NCBI RefSeq assembly: GCF_033898505.1
Contig: NZ_JAXAFK010000005.1
Location: 124,001 to 188,000 of the forward strand
Origin: Pectobacterium carotovorum
GTDB lineage: Bacteria > Pseudomonadota > Gammaproteobacteria > Enterobacterales > Enterobacteriaceae
Reading direction: 5' to 3'
Length of the DNA stretch: 64,000 nucleotides
Below are positions 12,280 to 23,300 of this stretch, one piece after another (positions within the stretch are counted from its first letter, which is position 1; each line of letters opens with the position of its first letter). The notes below the pieces were generated by a model. That model saw nothing but the letters and a program-made list of their open reading frames with translations, was not told the origin of the DNA and did no database searches. The position numbers were made by a program, and so were the translations under genes.

Positions 12280-12286
12280 ACCGGGG
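12271..12286. other. GC-rich hairpin at the glpG-glpR junction
   Basis: CCCCGG-TAAA-CCGGGG: a perfect 6-bp stem whose tetraloop carries the glpG stop codon, ending 17 bp before the glpR GTG. It has no T run, so it is not an obvious terminator. It could influence coupling or RNA stability. Confidence 0.5.
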
Positions 12287-12303
12287 CGTCTTAGGGGATA
12301 AAT

Positions 12304-13062
12304 GTGAAGCAGACACAACGGCATGACGCCATTATTGAACTGGTGCGTCGGCAGGGGTATGTCAGTACTGAAGAGCTGGTGGATCATTTTGCGGTGAGCC
12401 CGCAGACCATCCGTCGCGATCTGAACGATCTGGCCGAACAGAATAAAATCCATCGCCACCACGGCGGCGCGGCCTTGCCGTCCAGTTCAGTGAATACGGC
12501 CTACCATGACCGTAAAATGATGTGGTCGGACGAAAAAGCGCGCATTGCCCGTCGGGTGGCGAGCCAGATTCCAGACGGTGCCACCTTGTTTATCGATATC
12601 GGCACCACGCCTGAAGCGGTGGCCTATGCGCTCATGCAGCATAAGGATCTGCGCGTGGTGACCAATAACCTGAACGTGGCAACGCTGCTGACGGCAAAAG
12701 AGGATTTTCGCCTGATTTTGGCCGGTGGCGAAGTGCGCACCCGTGATGGCGGTATCATGGGCGAGGCGACGCTGGATTTTATCTCTCAGTTCCGTCTGGA
12801 TTTCGGCATTTTGGGTATCAGCGGTATTGACATGGATGGGTCATTACTGGAGTTTGATTACCATGAAGTGCGCACAAAACGGGCGATTATTGAAAATTCT
12901 CGCTGCGTCATGCTGGTGACGGATCATTCCAAATTTGGCCGTAATGCGATGGTGAATTTGGGCAACATGGATTTGATCGACTATCTTTTTACCGATCAGT
13001 CACCACCGCCCAGCGTACTGAAAATCATTGAACAACATAAGGTACAGTTGGAGTTGTGTTGA
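12304..13062 (+). CDS. glpR: glycerol-3-phosphate regulon repressor
   Basis: DeoR-family repressor released by glycerol-3-phosphate. The 252 residues align end to end with E. coli GlpR, from MKQTQRHDAIIELVRRQGYVSTEELVDHFAVSPQTIRRDL (winged helix, about 1-55) to QLELC. The C-terminal sensor domain carries the DeoR-type FIDIGTTPEAVAYAL, GEATLDFISQFRLDFGILGISGID and VTDHSKFGRNAMVNLG. The start codon is GTG, preceded by AGGGGATAAAT. A matching operator lies in front of glpD, consistent with local control. Confidence 0.97.
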   Translation: MKQTQRHDAIIELVRRQGYVSTEELVDHFAVSPQTIRRDLNDLAEQNKIHRHHGGAALPSSSVNTAYHDRKMMWSDEKARIARRVASQIPDGATLFIDIGTTPEAVAYALMQHKDLRVVTNNLNVATLLTAKEDFRLILAGGEVRTRDGGIMGEATLDFISQFRLDFGILGISGIDMDGSLLEFDYHEVRTKRAIIENSRCVMLVTDHSKFGRNAMVNLGNMDLIDYLFTDQSPPPSVLKIIEQHKVQLELC

Positions 13063-13104
13063 GCCCGATGTGCCTTTTCCATGACGGACAACGGAGGAGG
13101 CACG

Positions 13105-15627
13105 ATGTCAGATTCTTCAAGAAAGTCGGGTTCTACAAAGCGATCAGGTTCGTCAACACGTTCTGCGGCTGCAAGAAAGCCAGATGCTTCAACGCAGCCT
13201 GTTTCCTCCTCTCATCCCGCCATTGCCTTTGATGCATCAGAATTTGCCACCGCGCTGCGCCGCCAACAGCGGCTCGGTGGCGTCGCGTCGCTTAACGCGA
13301 TGACGCCAGTGCAGTGCTGGCGCGCCATCAGCCTTGCACTGTCTGAACAGTTGTTGATGCATACCGCGTCGCCAGCGTCTTCCACTACCAATACGCCTCA
13401 GCGCCATGTGAACTACCTGTCGATGGAGTTTCTGCCCGGTCGCCTGACGGGCAACAACCTGCTGAATCTGGGATGGTATGACGCCGTTGCTGCCGCGCTC
13501 GCCGAGCAGGGGCTGAACCTGAGCGATATCCTTGAACAGGAAACCGATCCGGGCTTAGGCAACGGTGGATTAGGTCGGCTGGCGTCCTGCTTTCTGGATT
13601 CGATGGCGACGGTGGGGCAGCCTGCAACGGGGTATGGTCTCAACTATCAGTATGGCCTGTTTCGTCAGCACTTTGCGCAAGAAAAGCAGCAGGAAACCGC
13701 CGATGACTGGCAGCGTGACGCCTATCCGTGGTTTGTACCGCGCGCGGAGCTGGCGGTGGATGTCGGGTTTGGCGGGCGTCCGCAACCCCAGACGGACGGC
13801 ACCCTGCGCTGGTTGCCGGATACCGTTTTCAGAGGCGAAGCCTGCGACCTGCCGGTGATTGGCTATCACAACGGCGCCGCGCAGCCGCTGCGTCTGTGGC
13901 GTGCGACGCATCGCGATCCGTTTGATTTGACGTTATTCAATGAAGGGCATTACCTGCGTGCGGCTCAGGCGGGCGTTTCCGCCAGCAGCCTGACCAGCGT
14001 GCTGTATCCGAATGACAATCATGCGGCGGGCAAACGCCTGCGCCTGATGCAGCAATATTTCCACTGCGCCTGTTCGGTGGCCGACATTCTGCGCCGCCAT
14101 CTTAACGCGGGGCGCGCGCTGTCCACGCTGCCGGATTACGAAGTCATCCAGCTTAATGATACTCACCCGACGCTGGCGATCCCTGAACTGATGCGCCTGC
14201 TGCTGGATGAGTATCAGATACCGTGGGATGACGCCTGGTCGATAACCGGACGTACCTTCGCCTATACCAACCATACGCTGATGCCGGAAGCGCTTGAGCG
14301 CTGGGACGAACGGCTGTTTGGCCGCCTGCTGCCTCGCCACCTGTCTATCATTCGGCAAATTGATACGCAGTTTAAGGCGCAGGTTGAGGACAAGTGGCCC
14401 GGCGAGCGGCAGGTATGGGCGAAGCTCGCGATTCGCCATCAGCGCCAGATTCGCATGGCAAACTTGTGTGTCGTCAGCTGTTTTGCGGTCAACGGCGTGG
14501 CGGCGCTGCACTCGGAACTGGTGGTGAAAGATCTGTTCCCTGAATACCACCAGCTGTGGCCGACCAAATTCCATAACGTCACCAACGGCATTACGCCACG
14601 CCGCTGGCTAAAACAGTGTAACCCGGCGCTGTCCGCGCTGATCGACGACACGCTGCACACGCCGTGGGTGAATGATTTACCCGCGCTGCAAGGGCTGGAG
14701 CCCTATGCTGACGATGCCGGCTTTCGTGAGCGCTATCGACAAATCAAAGCCGATAATAAAACGCAGCTGGCAACCTACCTGCGCCAGCAGTACGACATTG
14801 TTATCGATCCGCAGGCGCTGTTTGATGTGCAAATCAAGCGATTGCATGAATACAAACGCCAACATTTGAATCTGCTTCATATTCTCGCGCTATATCGTCA
14901 ATTGCGTGACAATCCGCATCTGGATATAGTGCCGCACGTCTTTTTGTTCGGTGCCAAAGCGGCGCCGGGCTATGTATTAGCGAAAAACATCATTTACGCC
15001 ATTAACCGGGTCGCTGCGGTCATTAATCAGGATCGCCGCGTTAACGATCGCCTGAAGGTCGTCTTCCCGCCGGACTATCGCGTATCGCTGGCTGAACGGA
15101 TGATTCCTGCCGCGGATGTGTCTGAGCAGATTTCAACGGCAGGTAAAGAGGCATCCGGCACGGGCAATATGAAGCTGGCGCTGAACGGTGCGCTGACCGT
15201 CGGCACGTTGGACGGGGCGAATGTGGAAATGGCGCAGCAGGTCGGTGAAGACAATCTGTTCATTTTCGGCCACACCGTCGAGCAGGTAAAAGCGTTACAG
15301 GCGCAGGGCTATGAGCCGTCTGACTACCTTGCCGTGACGCCTCTGCTGCGTGAAGTGCTGAATGAGCTAGCGAGCGGCGCGTTCAGTCAGGGGGATAAAA
15401 ACGCGTTTGCCCCGCTGTTGGATAGCCTGCTGAAGCTGGGCGATCCCTATATGTTAATGGCCGATTTTGCACCGTATTGCGAGGTGCAGCAGCGTGTTGA
15501 TGCGCTTTACCGTGAGCCGGATGAATGGACGCGTCGCTGTGTGCTGAATACCGCCAGAATGGGGATGTTCAGTTCGGACCGGGCGATTCATGATTACCAG
15601 ACGCGCATTTGGCAGGCGCATCGTTAG
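13105..15627 (+). CDS. malP: maltodextrin phosphorylase with long N-terminal tail
   Basis: GT35 PLP phosphorylase degrading maltodextrins to glucose-1-phosphate. The start at 13105 is chosen for its GGAGGAGG ribosome site; an ATG at 13081 is less likely. It is closer to E. coli MalP than to GlgP ([50 protein letters not shown]) and is followed by malQ. About 36 residues precede the point where E. coli MalP begins to align; they hold 13 Ser and 7 Lys/Arg and look disordered. The gene starts only 42 bp after glpR with no clear promoter in between. Confidence 0.93.
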   Translation: MSDSSRKSGSTKRSGSSTRSAAARKPDASTQPVSSSHPAIAFDASEFATALRRQQRLGGVASLNAMTPVQCWRAISLALSEQLLMHTASPASSTTNTPQRHVNYLSMEFLPGRLTGNNLLNLGWYDAVAAALAEQGLNLSDILEQETDPGLGNGGLGRLASCFLDSMATVGQPATGYGLNYQYGLFRQHFAQEKQQETADDWQRDAYPWFVPRAELAVDVGFGGRPQPQTDGTLRWLPDTVFRGEACDLPVIGYHNGAAQPLRLWRATHRDPFDLTLFNEGHYLRAAQAGVSASSLTSVLYPNDNHAAGKRLRLMQQYFHCACSVADILRRHLNAGRALSTLPDYEVIQLNDTHPTLAIPELMRLLLDEYQIPWDDAWSITGRTFAYTNHTLMPEALERWDERLFGRLLPRHLSIIRQIDTQFKAQVEDKWPGERQVWAKLAIRHQRQIRMANLCVVSCFAVNGVAALHSELVVKDLFPEYHQLWPTKFHNVTNGITPRRWLKQCNPALSALIDDTLHTPWVNDLPALQGLEPYADDAGFRERYRQIKADNKTQLATYLRQQYDIVIDPQALFDVQIKRLHEYKRQHLNLLHILALYRQLRDNPHLDIVPHVFLFGAKAAPGYVLAKNIIYAINRVAAVINQDRRVNDRLKVVFPPDYRVSLAERMIPAADVSEQISTAGKEASGTGNMKLALNGALTVGTLDGANVEMAQQVGEDNLFIFGHTVEQVKALQAQGYEPSDYLAVTPLLREVLNELASGAFSQGDKNAFAPLLDSLLKLGDPYMLMADFAPYCEVQQRVDALYREPDEWTRRCVLNTARMGMFSSDRAIHDYQTRIWQAHR

Positions 15628-15648
15628 GAAAAGGAGAGGGTGTTCAAG

Positions 15649-17724
15649 GTGGATAAACTGGCAAGCCAGCAGACAGGCATCGCGGAAAGCTATACCGATG
15701 CCTATGGCAAAGAGCACATTGTTGCGGCCGCAATCAGAAATCAGATTCAGGCAATGATGGACGTTTCTGATAGCGGCAATGCGCCCTTGCCGCCTGTTCG
15801 TGTCTTTTTGCAGGGCCGGGATGCGATCATCGAGCTTGCTGGTCACGGTGAATTCCTCTGGACGCTGATGTATGAAAACGGCGGTCAAATTCAAGGACAG
15901 ATAACGGGCGGCTCAACGCTGGCTTTGCCGGGCGTGCTGCCGCTGGGTTACCACTACCTGACGCTGACGCAGGCCGACCAGCGCTGGAGCTGCCGGATTA
16001 TTGTCGCACCGCACCGCTGCTATGAGCCTGAAGCCTTACAGCAGGGAAAACGCTGGTGGGGCGTGACCGTCCAGCTTTATACCTTGCGCTCGCAGAACAA
16101 CTGGGGCGTCGGGGATTTTGGCGACCTGCGCCAACTGGTGGAGCAGATTGCCCGACGCGGCGGTGCCTTTGTGGGGCTGAACCCGCTGCATTCGCTGTAT
16201 CCCGCGCTGCCAGAGGCCGCAAGCCCTTATAGTCCTTCCTCCCGACATTGGCTGAACATTATTTATATCGATGTGAACCGTATTGATGATTTTCAGCAGA
16301 GTGAGGAAGCGCAGGCATGGTGGCACCGCGAGGATACGCAAAGTGCGGTTGCCGCGTTACGGGCGGGGCGCTGGGTCGATTATGAACCGGTGACGGCGCT
16401 TAAGCTGGCTGCCTTACGGCTGGCGTTCCGCTACTTTACGACCCGCAGCGCGCTGGACCCGCGCATCAGCGCCTTTCGTCAGTTTGTCGTCAGCGGTGGG
16501 CAGAGCCTGCAACTTCAGGCGACGTTTGATGCGTTGCAGGCTTACCTGAAAAAGCAGGGCGAGAACTACGCAGACTGGCACCAATGGCCAGCCAGTTATC
16601 ATGACGTGCACAGTGAAACCGTGAAGTCATTCCGCCGTGAAAACAGCGATGAGATTACGTTCTACAGTTGGCTGCAATGGGTGGCGCATGAGCAACTTGC
16701 GGAGTGCTATGCGCACAGTAAACAGCTTGGCCTGCCGCTCGGTCTGTATCGTGATTTAGCCGTTGGGGTTGCACAGGGCGGCGCGGAAACCTGGGACGAA
16801 CGGCAGCTCTATTGCCTTGATGCCTCTATCGGCGCACCGCCGGACCCGCTTGGGCCACAGGGACAAGACTGGCAGCTCGCGCCGATGAACCCCACCATGA
16901 TGCAGCTTCGTGGCTATCAACCGTTTATCGATGTCCTGCGCAGCAACATGGCGCACTGTGGTGCGCTGCGTATCGATCACGTGATGGCGCTCTTGCGTCT
17001 GTGGTGGATCCCTAAGGCGGCGTCGGCAGGCAACGGGGCTTACGTACATTATCCGGTTGACGATCTGCTGGCGGTGCTGGCGCTGGAAAGCCAGCGCCAT
17101 CGCTGCCTGATTATCGGTGAGGATTTAGGCACGGTGCCGCCGGAAATTGTCAGCAAGCTGCATGACTACGGTATCTATTCTTACAAGGTGCTGTTCTTTG
17201 AAAAGGACGATGAGAACCATTTCCGCGCACCGGAAGACTACCCGCGTCAGGCCATGACAACCATTACGACGCACGATCTCCCGACGCTGCGCGGCTACTG
17301 GCAAACCGTGGATTTATCGCTGGGGCGGGAGCTGGGGCTGTACCCGACGGAAGCGTTACTGCAAGAACAAATGCAGCAGCGTGAGAAAGCGAAACAGGGG
17401 CTGCTCAACGCGTTGCACGAATTCGGGCTATTGCCGCAGCGGGTTGGCCGCAACTCGGCGCTGACGACAATGGGCGCACCGCTGAGTCGTGGCGTTCATC
17501 GCTATGTCGCCGATAGTGCAAGCGCACTGGTGGGATTCCAGTTGGAAGACTGGCTGGATATGGCTACGCCGGTCAATGTGCCGGGTACTAATCGTGAATA
17601 CCCCAACTGGCGGCGCAAGCTCACGCGTCCGCTAGAGTCGATCTTCGCTGACCGCTGCCTTGAACGGCTGGTTCGGGATATGGATTTGCGTCGTGGCGCA
17701 CCGATGAAAGCGCAGAAAGCCTAA
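15649..17724 (+). CDS. malQ: 4-alpha-glucanotransferase (amylomaltase)
   Basis: GH77 enzyme that disproportionates maltodextrins, feeding MalP; cytoplasmic. About 691 residues against 694 in E. coli. GH77 motifs: GVTVQLYTLRSQNNWGVGDFGDL, NPLHSLYPALPEAASPYSPSSR, GLYRDLAVGVAQGGAETW, ALRIDHVMALLRLWWIP (nucleophile), LIIGEDLGTVPPE (acid/base) and TTHDLPTLRGYW. Two GTG starts are possible: 15640 sits too close to AAGGAGAGG, so 15649 is preferred. It follows malP by 21 bp, almost certainly one transcript. Confidence 0.95.
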   Translation: MDKLASQQTGIAESYTDAYGKEHIVAAAIRNQIQAMMDVSDSGNAPLPPVRVFLQGRDAIIELAGHGEFLWTLMYENGGQIQGQITGGSTLALPGVLPLGYHYLTLTQADQRWSCRIIVAPHRCYEPEALQQGKRWWGVTVQLYTLRSQNNWGVGDFGDLRQLVEQIARRGGAFVGLNPLHSLYPALPEAASPYSPSSRHWLNIIYIDVNRIDDFQQSEEAQAWWHREDTQSAVAALRAGRWVDYEPVTALKLAALRLAFRYFTTRSALDPRISAFRQFVVSGGQSLQLQATFDALQAYLKKQGENYADWHQWPASYHDVHSETVKSFRRENSDEITFYSWLQWVAHEQLAECYAHSKQLGLPLGLYRDLAVGVAQGGAETWDERQLYCLDASIGAPPDPLGPQGQDWQLAPMNPTMMQLRGYQPFIDVLRSNMAHCGALRIDHVMALLRLWWIPKAASAGNGAYVHYPVDDLLAVLALESQRHRCLIIGEDLGTVPPEIVSKLHDYGIYSYKVLFFEKDDENHFRAPEDYPRQAMTTITTHDLPTLRGYWQTVDLSLGRELGLYPTEALLQEQMQQREKAKQGLLNALHEFGLLPQRVGRNSALTTMGAPLSRGVHRYVADSASALVGFQLEDWLDMATPVNVPGTNREYPNWRRKLTRPLESIFADRCLERLVRDMDLRRGAPMKAQKA

Positions 17725-17738
17725 GGCAGAACGAATAC

Positions 17739-17766
17739 GCTTCCTCCCCTGAGTCGGAGAGGAAGC
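17739..17766. terminator. hairpin between convergent malQ and nfuA
   Basis: Perfect 8-bp stem GCTTCCTC (17739-17746) with GAGGAAGC (17759-17766). No T run follows on either strand, so intrinsic termination is uncertain, but the position between convergent genes fits. Confidence 0.5.
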
Positions 17767-17793
17767 AGAAAGATAAATCAGCAGGAGAGGGGA

Positions 17794-18369
17794 TTAATAG
17801 TAGGAGTGTTCGCCGCGCTGGTGCTCGGTGAGATCTCTCACGCCTTTCAGCTCAGGGAATTTTTCCAGCAGCTCTTTCTCGATCCCTTCTTTCAGCGTGT
17901 AATCGACCATAGAACAGCCGTTACAGCCGCCGCCAAATTGCAGAATCGCCATGCCGTCATCGGTAATTTCCATCAGCGTTACGCGGCCGCCGTGGCCAGC
18001 CAGCTGTGGGTTGATCTGCGATTGCAGCACGTACTCAACGCGTTCCATCAGCGGAGCGCTGTCGTCCACTTTACGCATTTTGGCGTTTGGCGCTTTCAGC
18101 GTGAGCTGAGAACCTAGCTGATCGGTCACGAAGTCAATTTCAGCGTCTTCCAGGTAAGGTGCGCTGAGTTCGTCCACGTAAGCGGAAATCTTTTCAAACT
18201 TCAGTACGGTATCGCTGGCTTCTACGGCATCCGGCGGGCAATACGAGACGCCGCACTCGGCGTTTGGCGTACCTGGATTGATAACAAATACGCGAATCTG
18301 TGTGCCTTCTTCCTGTTTTGCCAACAGTTTCAGGAAATGCTCCTGAGCAGCATCGGTAATACGGATCAT
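17794..18369 (-). CDS. nfuA: Fe/S biogenesis protein NfuA
   Basis: Carrier that delivers 4Fe-4S clusters to apo-proteins, important under iron limitation or oxidative stress. The 191 residues match E. coli almost throughout: a degenerate A-type N-terminal domain ([22 protein letters not shown]) and a C-terminal Nfu domain with the CxxC of [15 protein letters not shown]. The start at 18369 follows E. coli; nine more upstream codons are open. A plausible promoter reads leftward through 18407-18436 (TTGTAG, 18-bp spacer, TATTAT). Confidence 0.97.
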   Translation of the reverse strand: MIRITDAAQEHFLKLLAKQEEGTQIRVFVINPGTPNAECGVSYCPPDAVEASDTVLKFEKISAYVDELSAPYLEDAEIDFVTDQLGSQLTLKAPNAKMRKVDDSAPLMERVEYVLQSQINPQLAGHGGRVTLMEITDDGMAILQFGGGCNGCSMVDYTLKEGIEKELLEKFPELKGVRDLTEHQRGEHSYY

Positions 18370-18429
18370 AATAGTAAGCTCGATAGTTGACTGCACTTAT
18401 CGGTTATAATACGCCCATCCTCCCCCCGA

Positions 18430-19131
18430 CTACAAGGTTCGGCACAAACACCAGACCTGAACGCCCGCTGCACCTTGAGCCAGCAGCAGCCTGCTGATTT
18501 CGGCGGCGGTACTGCCCGTCGTGACCACATCATCCAGTAAAACCACCTGCTGCCCAGACAGCGAGATATCACACGAGAATGCGCCCCGCAGGTTTCGCCG
18601 CCGCGCGCTGGCGCTGAGCGTTTGCTGTAGCGGCGTGCGGCGGGTGCGCTGCAATCCGCGGGGCTCGTAAGCACAGTTCAGCCAGCGGGCGAGAGGACGG
18701 GCGAGCAACTCGGTCTGGTTGAAGCCCCTGCGCCACTGGCGGTTCCGGTGCAGGGGAACGGTGAACAGGCGGTCAGGGCGGAACAGGGGAACCTGTACGG
18801 TGAGTTTCCGCTCGCGGTAGGTCATCAGCCAGCGCAGTAATAGCTGCCGGGCGAGCACCGCTGCCAGCTCGGTTTTACCGTGGAACTTAAACTGCTTCAG
18901 CAGCGTGTTAAACGGCGGCACGTAGTCGCTGATAAAGGTGATGGATTGCCAGGGAGGCGGATTTTGCAGGCAGCGCCCGCACTGACGCGTTGTGTCGCCG
19001 GAGGGCAAGCCACAGCGCGGGCAGCAGGTAGGCAAGCGAGGCAAATGGCGCTGGCAGTACGAGCAAATACCCTGCTGGCCGTGATGAAGCGGCAATAAGC
19101 ATAGCCAGCAGCGTGCGGAGATGGTTAACAT
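18430..19131 (-). CDS. gntX: ComFC/GntX-family phosphoribosyltransferase-like protein
   Basis: The 233-residue protein pairs an N-terminal Cys-rich zinc-ribbon region (CWLC, CSYC, CCPRCG, CGRC within the first 75 residues) with a type I phosphoribosyltransferase fold ending in VVLLDDVVTTGSTAAEISRLLL, the PRPP-binding signature. The family includes ComFC, needed for natural transformation in other bacteria, and E. coli GntX, named for gluconate use; the role here is unproven. The start at 19131 follows AAGGAA. It keeps the E. coli position between nfuA and divergent bioH. Confidence 0.9.
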   Translation of the reverse strand: MLTISARCWLCLLPLHHGQQGICSYCQRHLPRLPTCCPRCGLPSGDTTRQCGRCLQNPPPWQSITFISDYVPPFNTLLKQFKFHGKTELAAVLARQLLLRWLMTYRERKLTVQVPLFRPDRLFTVPLHRNRQWRRGFNQTELLARPLARWLNCAYEPRGLQRTRRTPLQQTLSASARRRNLRGAFSCDISLSGQQVVLLDDVVTTGSTAAEISRLLLAQGAAGVQVWCLCRTL

Positions 19132-19220
19132 TGTTTTCCTTAACGATAACGATCGTTTTCCCTGAAATATATTGACCCCGCGCAAACGTGAAGGGGTGTC
19201 CTGAAGAAGGAAGATAACTG

Positions 19221-19988
19221 ATGGCAGCGTTGTATTGGCAGACCGAAGGCGCAGGAAATACGGATCTTGTGTTGCTGCACGGATGGGGATTGAATGCGCA
19301 GGTATGGCAAAGCATTACTGCGCGACTCGCCCCGCATTTTCGTTTGCATATGGTCGATCTGCCGGGCTATGGCAGAAGTCAGGGGTTTGGGCCGATGTCG
19401 CTGAGTGATATGGCGAACATCGTGCTGGCGCAGGCACCGGAACGCGCCGTCTGGCTAGGATGGTCGCTGGGCGGACTGGTTGCCAGCCAGATTGCGCTGC
19501 TCGCACCTGAGCGGGTGGAAAAGCTGATTACCGTGGCGTCATCTCCTTGTTTCAGCGCACAGGACGGCTGGCCAGGTATCAAGCCGGACGTATTGCAGGG
19601 GTTCCAGCAGCAGCTCAGTGAAGATTTTCAGCGTACGGTCGAGCGGTTTCTGGCGCTGCAAACGCTGGGAACGGAGAGCGCACGGCAGGATGCTCGACTA
19701 TTAAAAAGCGTGGTGCTGGAACAGCCAATGCCGTCAGTCGAGGTACTAAACGGCGGGCTGGCCATATTGCGTGAAGCCGACTTACGCCAGCCGTTAGCCG
19801 ACTTGGCCGTGCCGTTCCTGCGGCTCTATGGTGCGCTAGACGGGCTGGTTCCGCGCAAAGTTGCCGGGTTGCTAGATGCGCAGTGGCCGAACTCGACCTC
19901 GGTGGTGATTCCAAAGGCCGCGCATGCGCCGTTTATCTCGCATCCCGATGCCTTTACCGAGCAGGTGATCGCGTTTGCTCAGGCCTAG
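19221..19988 (+). CDS. bioH: pimeloyl-ACP methyl ester carboxylesterase
   Basis: Alpha/beta hydrolase that frees pimeloyl-ACP from its methyl ester, closing the early phase of biotin synthesis. The 255 residues show the full catalytic triad in family positions: Ser82 (LGWSLGG), Asp207 ([10 protein letters not shown]) and His235 ([11 protein letters not shown]). The start follows GAAGGAAGATAACTG. Divergent from gntX, as in E. coli. Confidence 0.97.
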   Translation: MAALYWQTEGAGNTDLVLLHGWGLNAQVWQSITARLAPHFRLHMVDLPGYGRSQGFGPMSLSDMANIVLAQAPERAVWLGWSLGGLVASQIALLAPERVEKLITVASSPCFSAQDGWPGIKPDVLQGFQQQLSEDFQRTVERFLALQTLGTESARQDARLLKSVVLEQPMPSVEVLNGGLAILREADLRQPLADLAVPFLRLYGALDGLVPRKVAGLLDAQWPNSTSVVIPKAAHAPFISHPDAFTEQVIAFAQA

Positions 19989-20074
19989 CCGACGATAATT
20001 TACATTTTCTCCTCAATTTCTCCACGATTTAGCCGATGTCGGCAGTTAAGGTAATTCGGCACGCTGTATGCATG

Positions 20075-20159
20075 ATGTCGGTCGTTTCAAGATCGAGATG
20101 CCGGGGGCTACCACGGTGTGAGGCATCCCTACGGGAACCCCATCGCCGTGTTTCCCCCT
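20075..20159 (+). repeat. 85-bp dispersed intergenic element, copy A
   Basis: One of three copies (also 34468-34552 minus and 60962-61045 plus) sharing a lead like ATGCCGATCGTTTAAG, a core GAGGC-TCC-GGGAACC and a tail TTTCCCC. The core folds on itself, and in this copy the flanking arms CACGG and CCGTG pair. The 377-bp gap between bioH and acrD holds this element, the hairpins at 20161-20208 and the acrD promoter region. Confidence 0.85.
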
Positions 20160-20160
20160 A

Positions 20161-20208
20161 TAAAATGCAAACGCATTTTAAATGCCACTTGTGGCAGCCC
20201 GTCAGGGC
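20161..20208. repeat. three consecutive perfect hairpins
   Basis: Immediately after the dispersed element: TAAAATGC-AAAC-GCATTTTA (20161-20180), TGCCAC-TT-GTGGCA (20183-20196) and GCCC-GTCA-GGGC (20197-20208). None ends in a long T run. They lie downstream of bioH and 158 bp before acrD. Confidence 0.7.
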
Positions 20209-20365
20209 GAGCACAGGAACTGGGCGAGTAAACCCATGCTGAAGTGATCGGCATTACCTGGTATGCAGGGTTTTCTCTGGGTTGAATGAACCCGATGCTG
20301 TTCGATTATAAGTAGGCTGCTCATAAAGTAGCCACGTTAAAATATGGCTGAGGAGTGTTGGAGAG

Positions 20366-23300
20366 ATGGCGAACTTTTTTGTCGACCGTCCTATTTTTGC
20401 GTGGGTGCTGGCTATCCTTCTCAGCCTGTGCGGTATGTTGGCGATCAAGTCATTGCCTCTGGAACAGTATCCCGATCTGGCACCGCCCAGCGTGCGGATC
20501 ACGGCGAGCTATCCCGGCGCATCGGCGCAGACGCTGGAAAATACCGTCACACAGGTTATTGAGCAGAGTATGACCGGGCTGGATAACCTGATGTACATGT
20601 CCTCGGACAGCAGCAATACCGGGCAAGCGCGCGTCATGCTGACCTTCGAGGCGGGTACCAATCCCGATGAAGCCCGCCAGCAGGTGCAAAACCAGCTTCA
20701 ATCCGCTATCCGCAAGCTGCCGCAGGAAGTCCAACAGCAGGGCGTCACCGTGAGTAAAACGGGCGATACCAATATCCTGATGGTCGCGTTTGTCTCTACC
20801 GATGGCAGCATGGACAAGCAGGATATCGCTGATTATGTCGCGACGAATATTCAGGAACCGCTTAGCCGTATCAGCGGGGTGGGCGAGGTTTCTGCGTATG
20901 GATCGCAGTATGCGATGCGCATCTGGCTGGATCCGGCCAAGCTGATGGATTATGCGCTGACCACCAGCGACGTGGTACGGGCCATCGAATCGCAGAACAG
21001 CCAGGTTTCGGTAGGACAAGTCGGCGGTGTACCGTCGGTGGATAATCAGGCGCTAAACGCGACGATCAACGCACAATCCCTGTTACAGACGCCACAGCAG
21101 TTCCGTGATATCACGCTGCGCGTCAATCAGGACGGCTCCGCTGTGACGTTAGCTAACGTTGCAGAAGTCGAACTGGGTGCCGAACGCTACGATTTTCTCA
21201 GCCGTTTCAACGGCCAGTCCGCTTCTGGTCTGGGGGTGACGCTGGCGTCTGGCGCGAATGAGCTGGAAACGGATAAGCGCGTCAGGGAACGTATCGATGA
21301 GCTATCACGCTATTTTCCGCACGGGCTGGAAGCCAAAATTGCTTTCGAAACCTCCCCCTTTGTTAAAGCTTCTATCACCGATGTGGTAAAAACCCTGTTT
21401 GAAGCGGTGCTGTTGGTCTTTCTGGTGATGTACCTGTTCTTGCAGAATTTCCGCGCCACGCTGATTCCTACGATTGCGGTGCCGGTGGTGTTACTCGGTA
21501 CGTTTGCCGTGCTGTACGCCTGTGGATTCAGCCTGAACACCCTGACAATGTTTGCGATGGTGCTGGCGATTGGCCTGCTGGTGGACGATGCCATCGTGGT
21601 GGTGGAAAACGTGGAGCGGGTGATGAGCGAAGAGGGGCTCTCGCCACGGGACGCGACGCGAAAATCGATGGGACAGGTGCAGGGCGCGCTGGTGGGGATT
21701 GCGCTGGTGCTATCCGCCGTGTTTGTGCCGATGGCCTTCTTTGGCGGCACCACGGGCGCGATCTACCGTCAGTTCTCCATCACGATTGTGACCTCAATGA
21801 TTCTGTCGGTGCTGGTGGCGATGATTCTGACGCCTGCGCTGTGCGCGACGCTGCTCAAACCGCTCGCTAAAGGCCAACATCATGGCCGTAAAGGGTTCTT
21901 CGGCTGGTTTAACCGGAGCTTTACTCGCACATCGCTGAAGTATGAGCGCGGCGTCGGCAAGATATTGATCAGCAGCGGACGCTGGCTGCTGTTGTATATG
22001 GGCATCATCGGCGTTATGGCTTTCCTGTTTTTTCGGCTGCCGACCTCGTTTCTGCCGCAGGAAGATCGGGGCGTGTTCACGACTCAAGTGCAGCTACCGC
22101 CAGGGTCGACGCAGCAGCAGACCTTACAGGTGGTCCACAAGATCGAGCAGTATTATCTCACGCAGGAAAAAGACACGGTAACGTCCGTGTTTTCCACCAT
22201 TGGCTCGGGGCCGGGCGGAAACGGGCAAAACGTGGCGCGGCTGTTTATACGTCTTAAAGACTGGAACGAACGCACCACGCCGGAGAGCAGTTCGTTTGCG
22301 GTGATCGAACGCGCGACCAAAGCCTTTCGTCATATTCAGGAAGCGCGCGTGTTTGCCAGTAGCCCGCCGTCAATTAACGGGCTGGGTAGCGCTGCCGGTT
22401 TCGCCATGCGGTTACAGGATCGCGCGGGGCTGGGACACGATGCGCTGATGGCCGCACGGGATCAGCTGTTAAACATGGCTGATAGCAATCCCGAACTGAC
22501 GCGCGTGCGTCACAACGGTCTGGATGACAGTTCGCAGCTGCGGATTCATATCGATCAGCGTAAAGCACAGGCGCTGGGCGTGTCGGTGGATGACATTAAC
22601 AGCACGCTGAAAACGGGCTGGGGCTCGACCTATGTTAATGATTTCCTTGACCGTGGCAGAGTGAAGAAAGTCTACGTTCAGGCGGCGGCGAAGTTCCGTA
22701 TGCTGCCGGACGACATCAGCAAATGGTATGTGCGCAACAACCGTGGCGGCATGGTGCCGTTCAGCGCGTTTGCGCAAACCGTCTGGGAAACCGGCTCGCC
22801 GCGTCTTGAGCGTTACAACGGTTACTCCTCGCTGGAGATTGTCGGTGAAGCGATGCCGGGCGTCAGTACCGGTACCGCCATGACGGTCATGGAATCGCTG
22901 GTGGCGAAACTGCCGGAAGGCTTTGGCTTAGAGTGGACCGGCATGTCGTTGCAGGAGCGATTGAGCGGGGCGCAGGCTCCCGCGCTGTATGCGATTTCTC
23001 TGCTGGTGGTGTTTCTGTGTCTGGCCGCGCTGTATGAAAGCTGGACGGTGCCGTTCTCCGTCATGCTGGTGGTACCGATGGGCGTGCTGGGGGCGCTGCT
23101 GGCAACCTGGGCGCGCGGTCTGGAAAACGATGTCTATTTTCAGGTTGGGCTACTGACGGTAGTCGGGCTATCGGCGAAAAACGCCATCCTGATAGTGGAA
23201 TTCGCCAACGAGATGAATCAGAAAGGGAAGGAGCTGGTTGAGGCCACGCTGGAAGCCTCCCGCCAGCGACTGCGGCCGATATTGATGACGTCGCTGGCAT

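Noticed and set aside
20036..20242. Small plus-strand open frame between bioH and acrD
   Set aside because: Runs through the dispersed repeat and hairpins; no ribosome site or conserved sequence.
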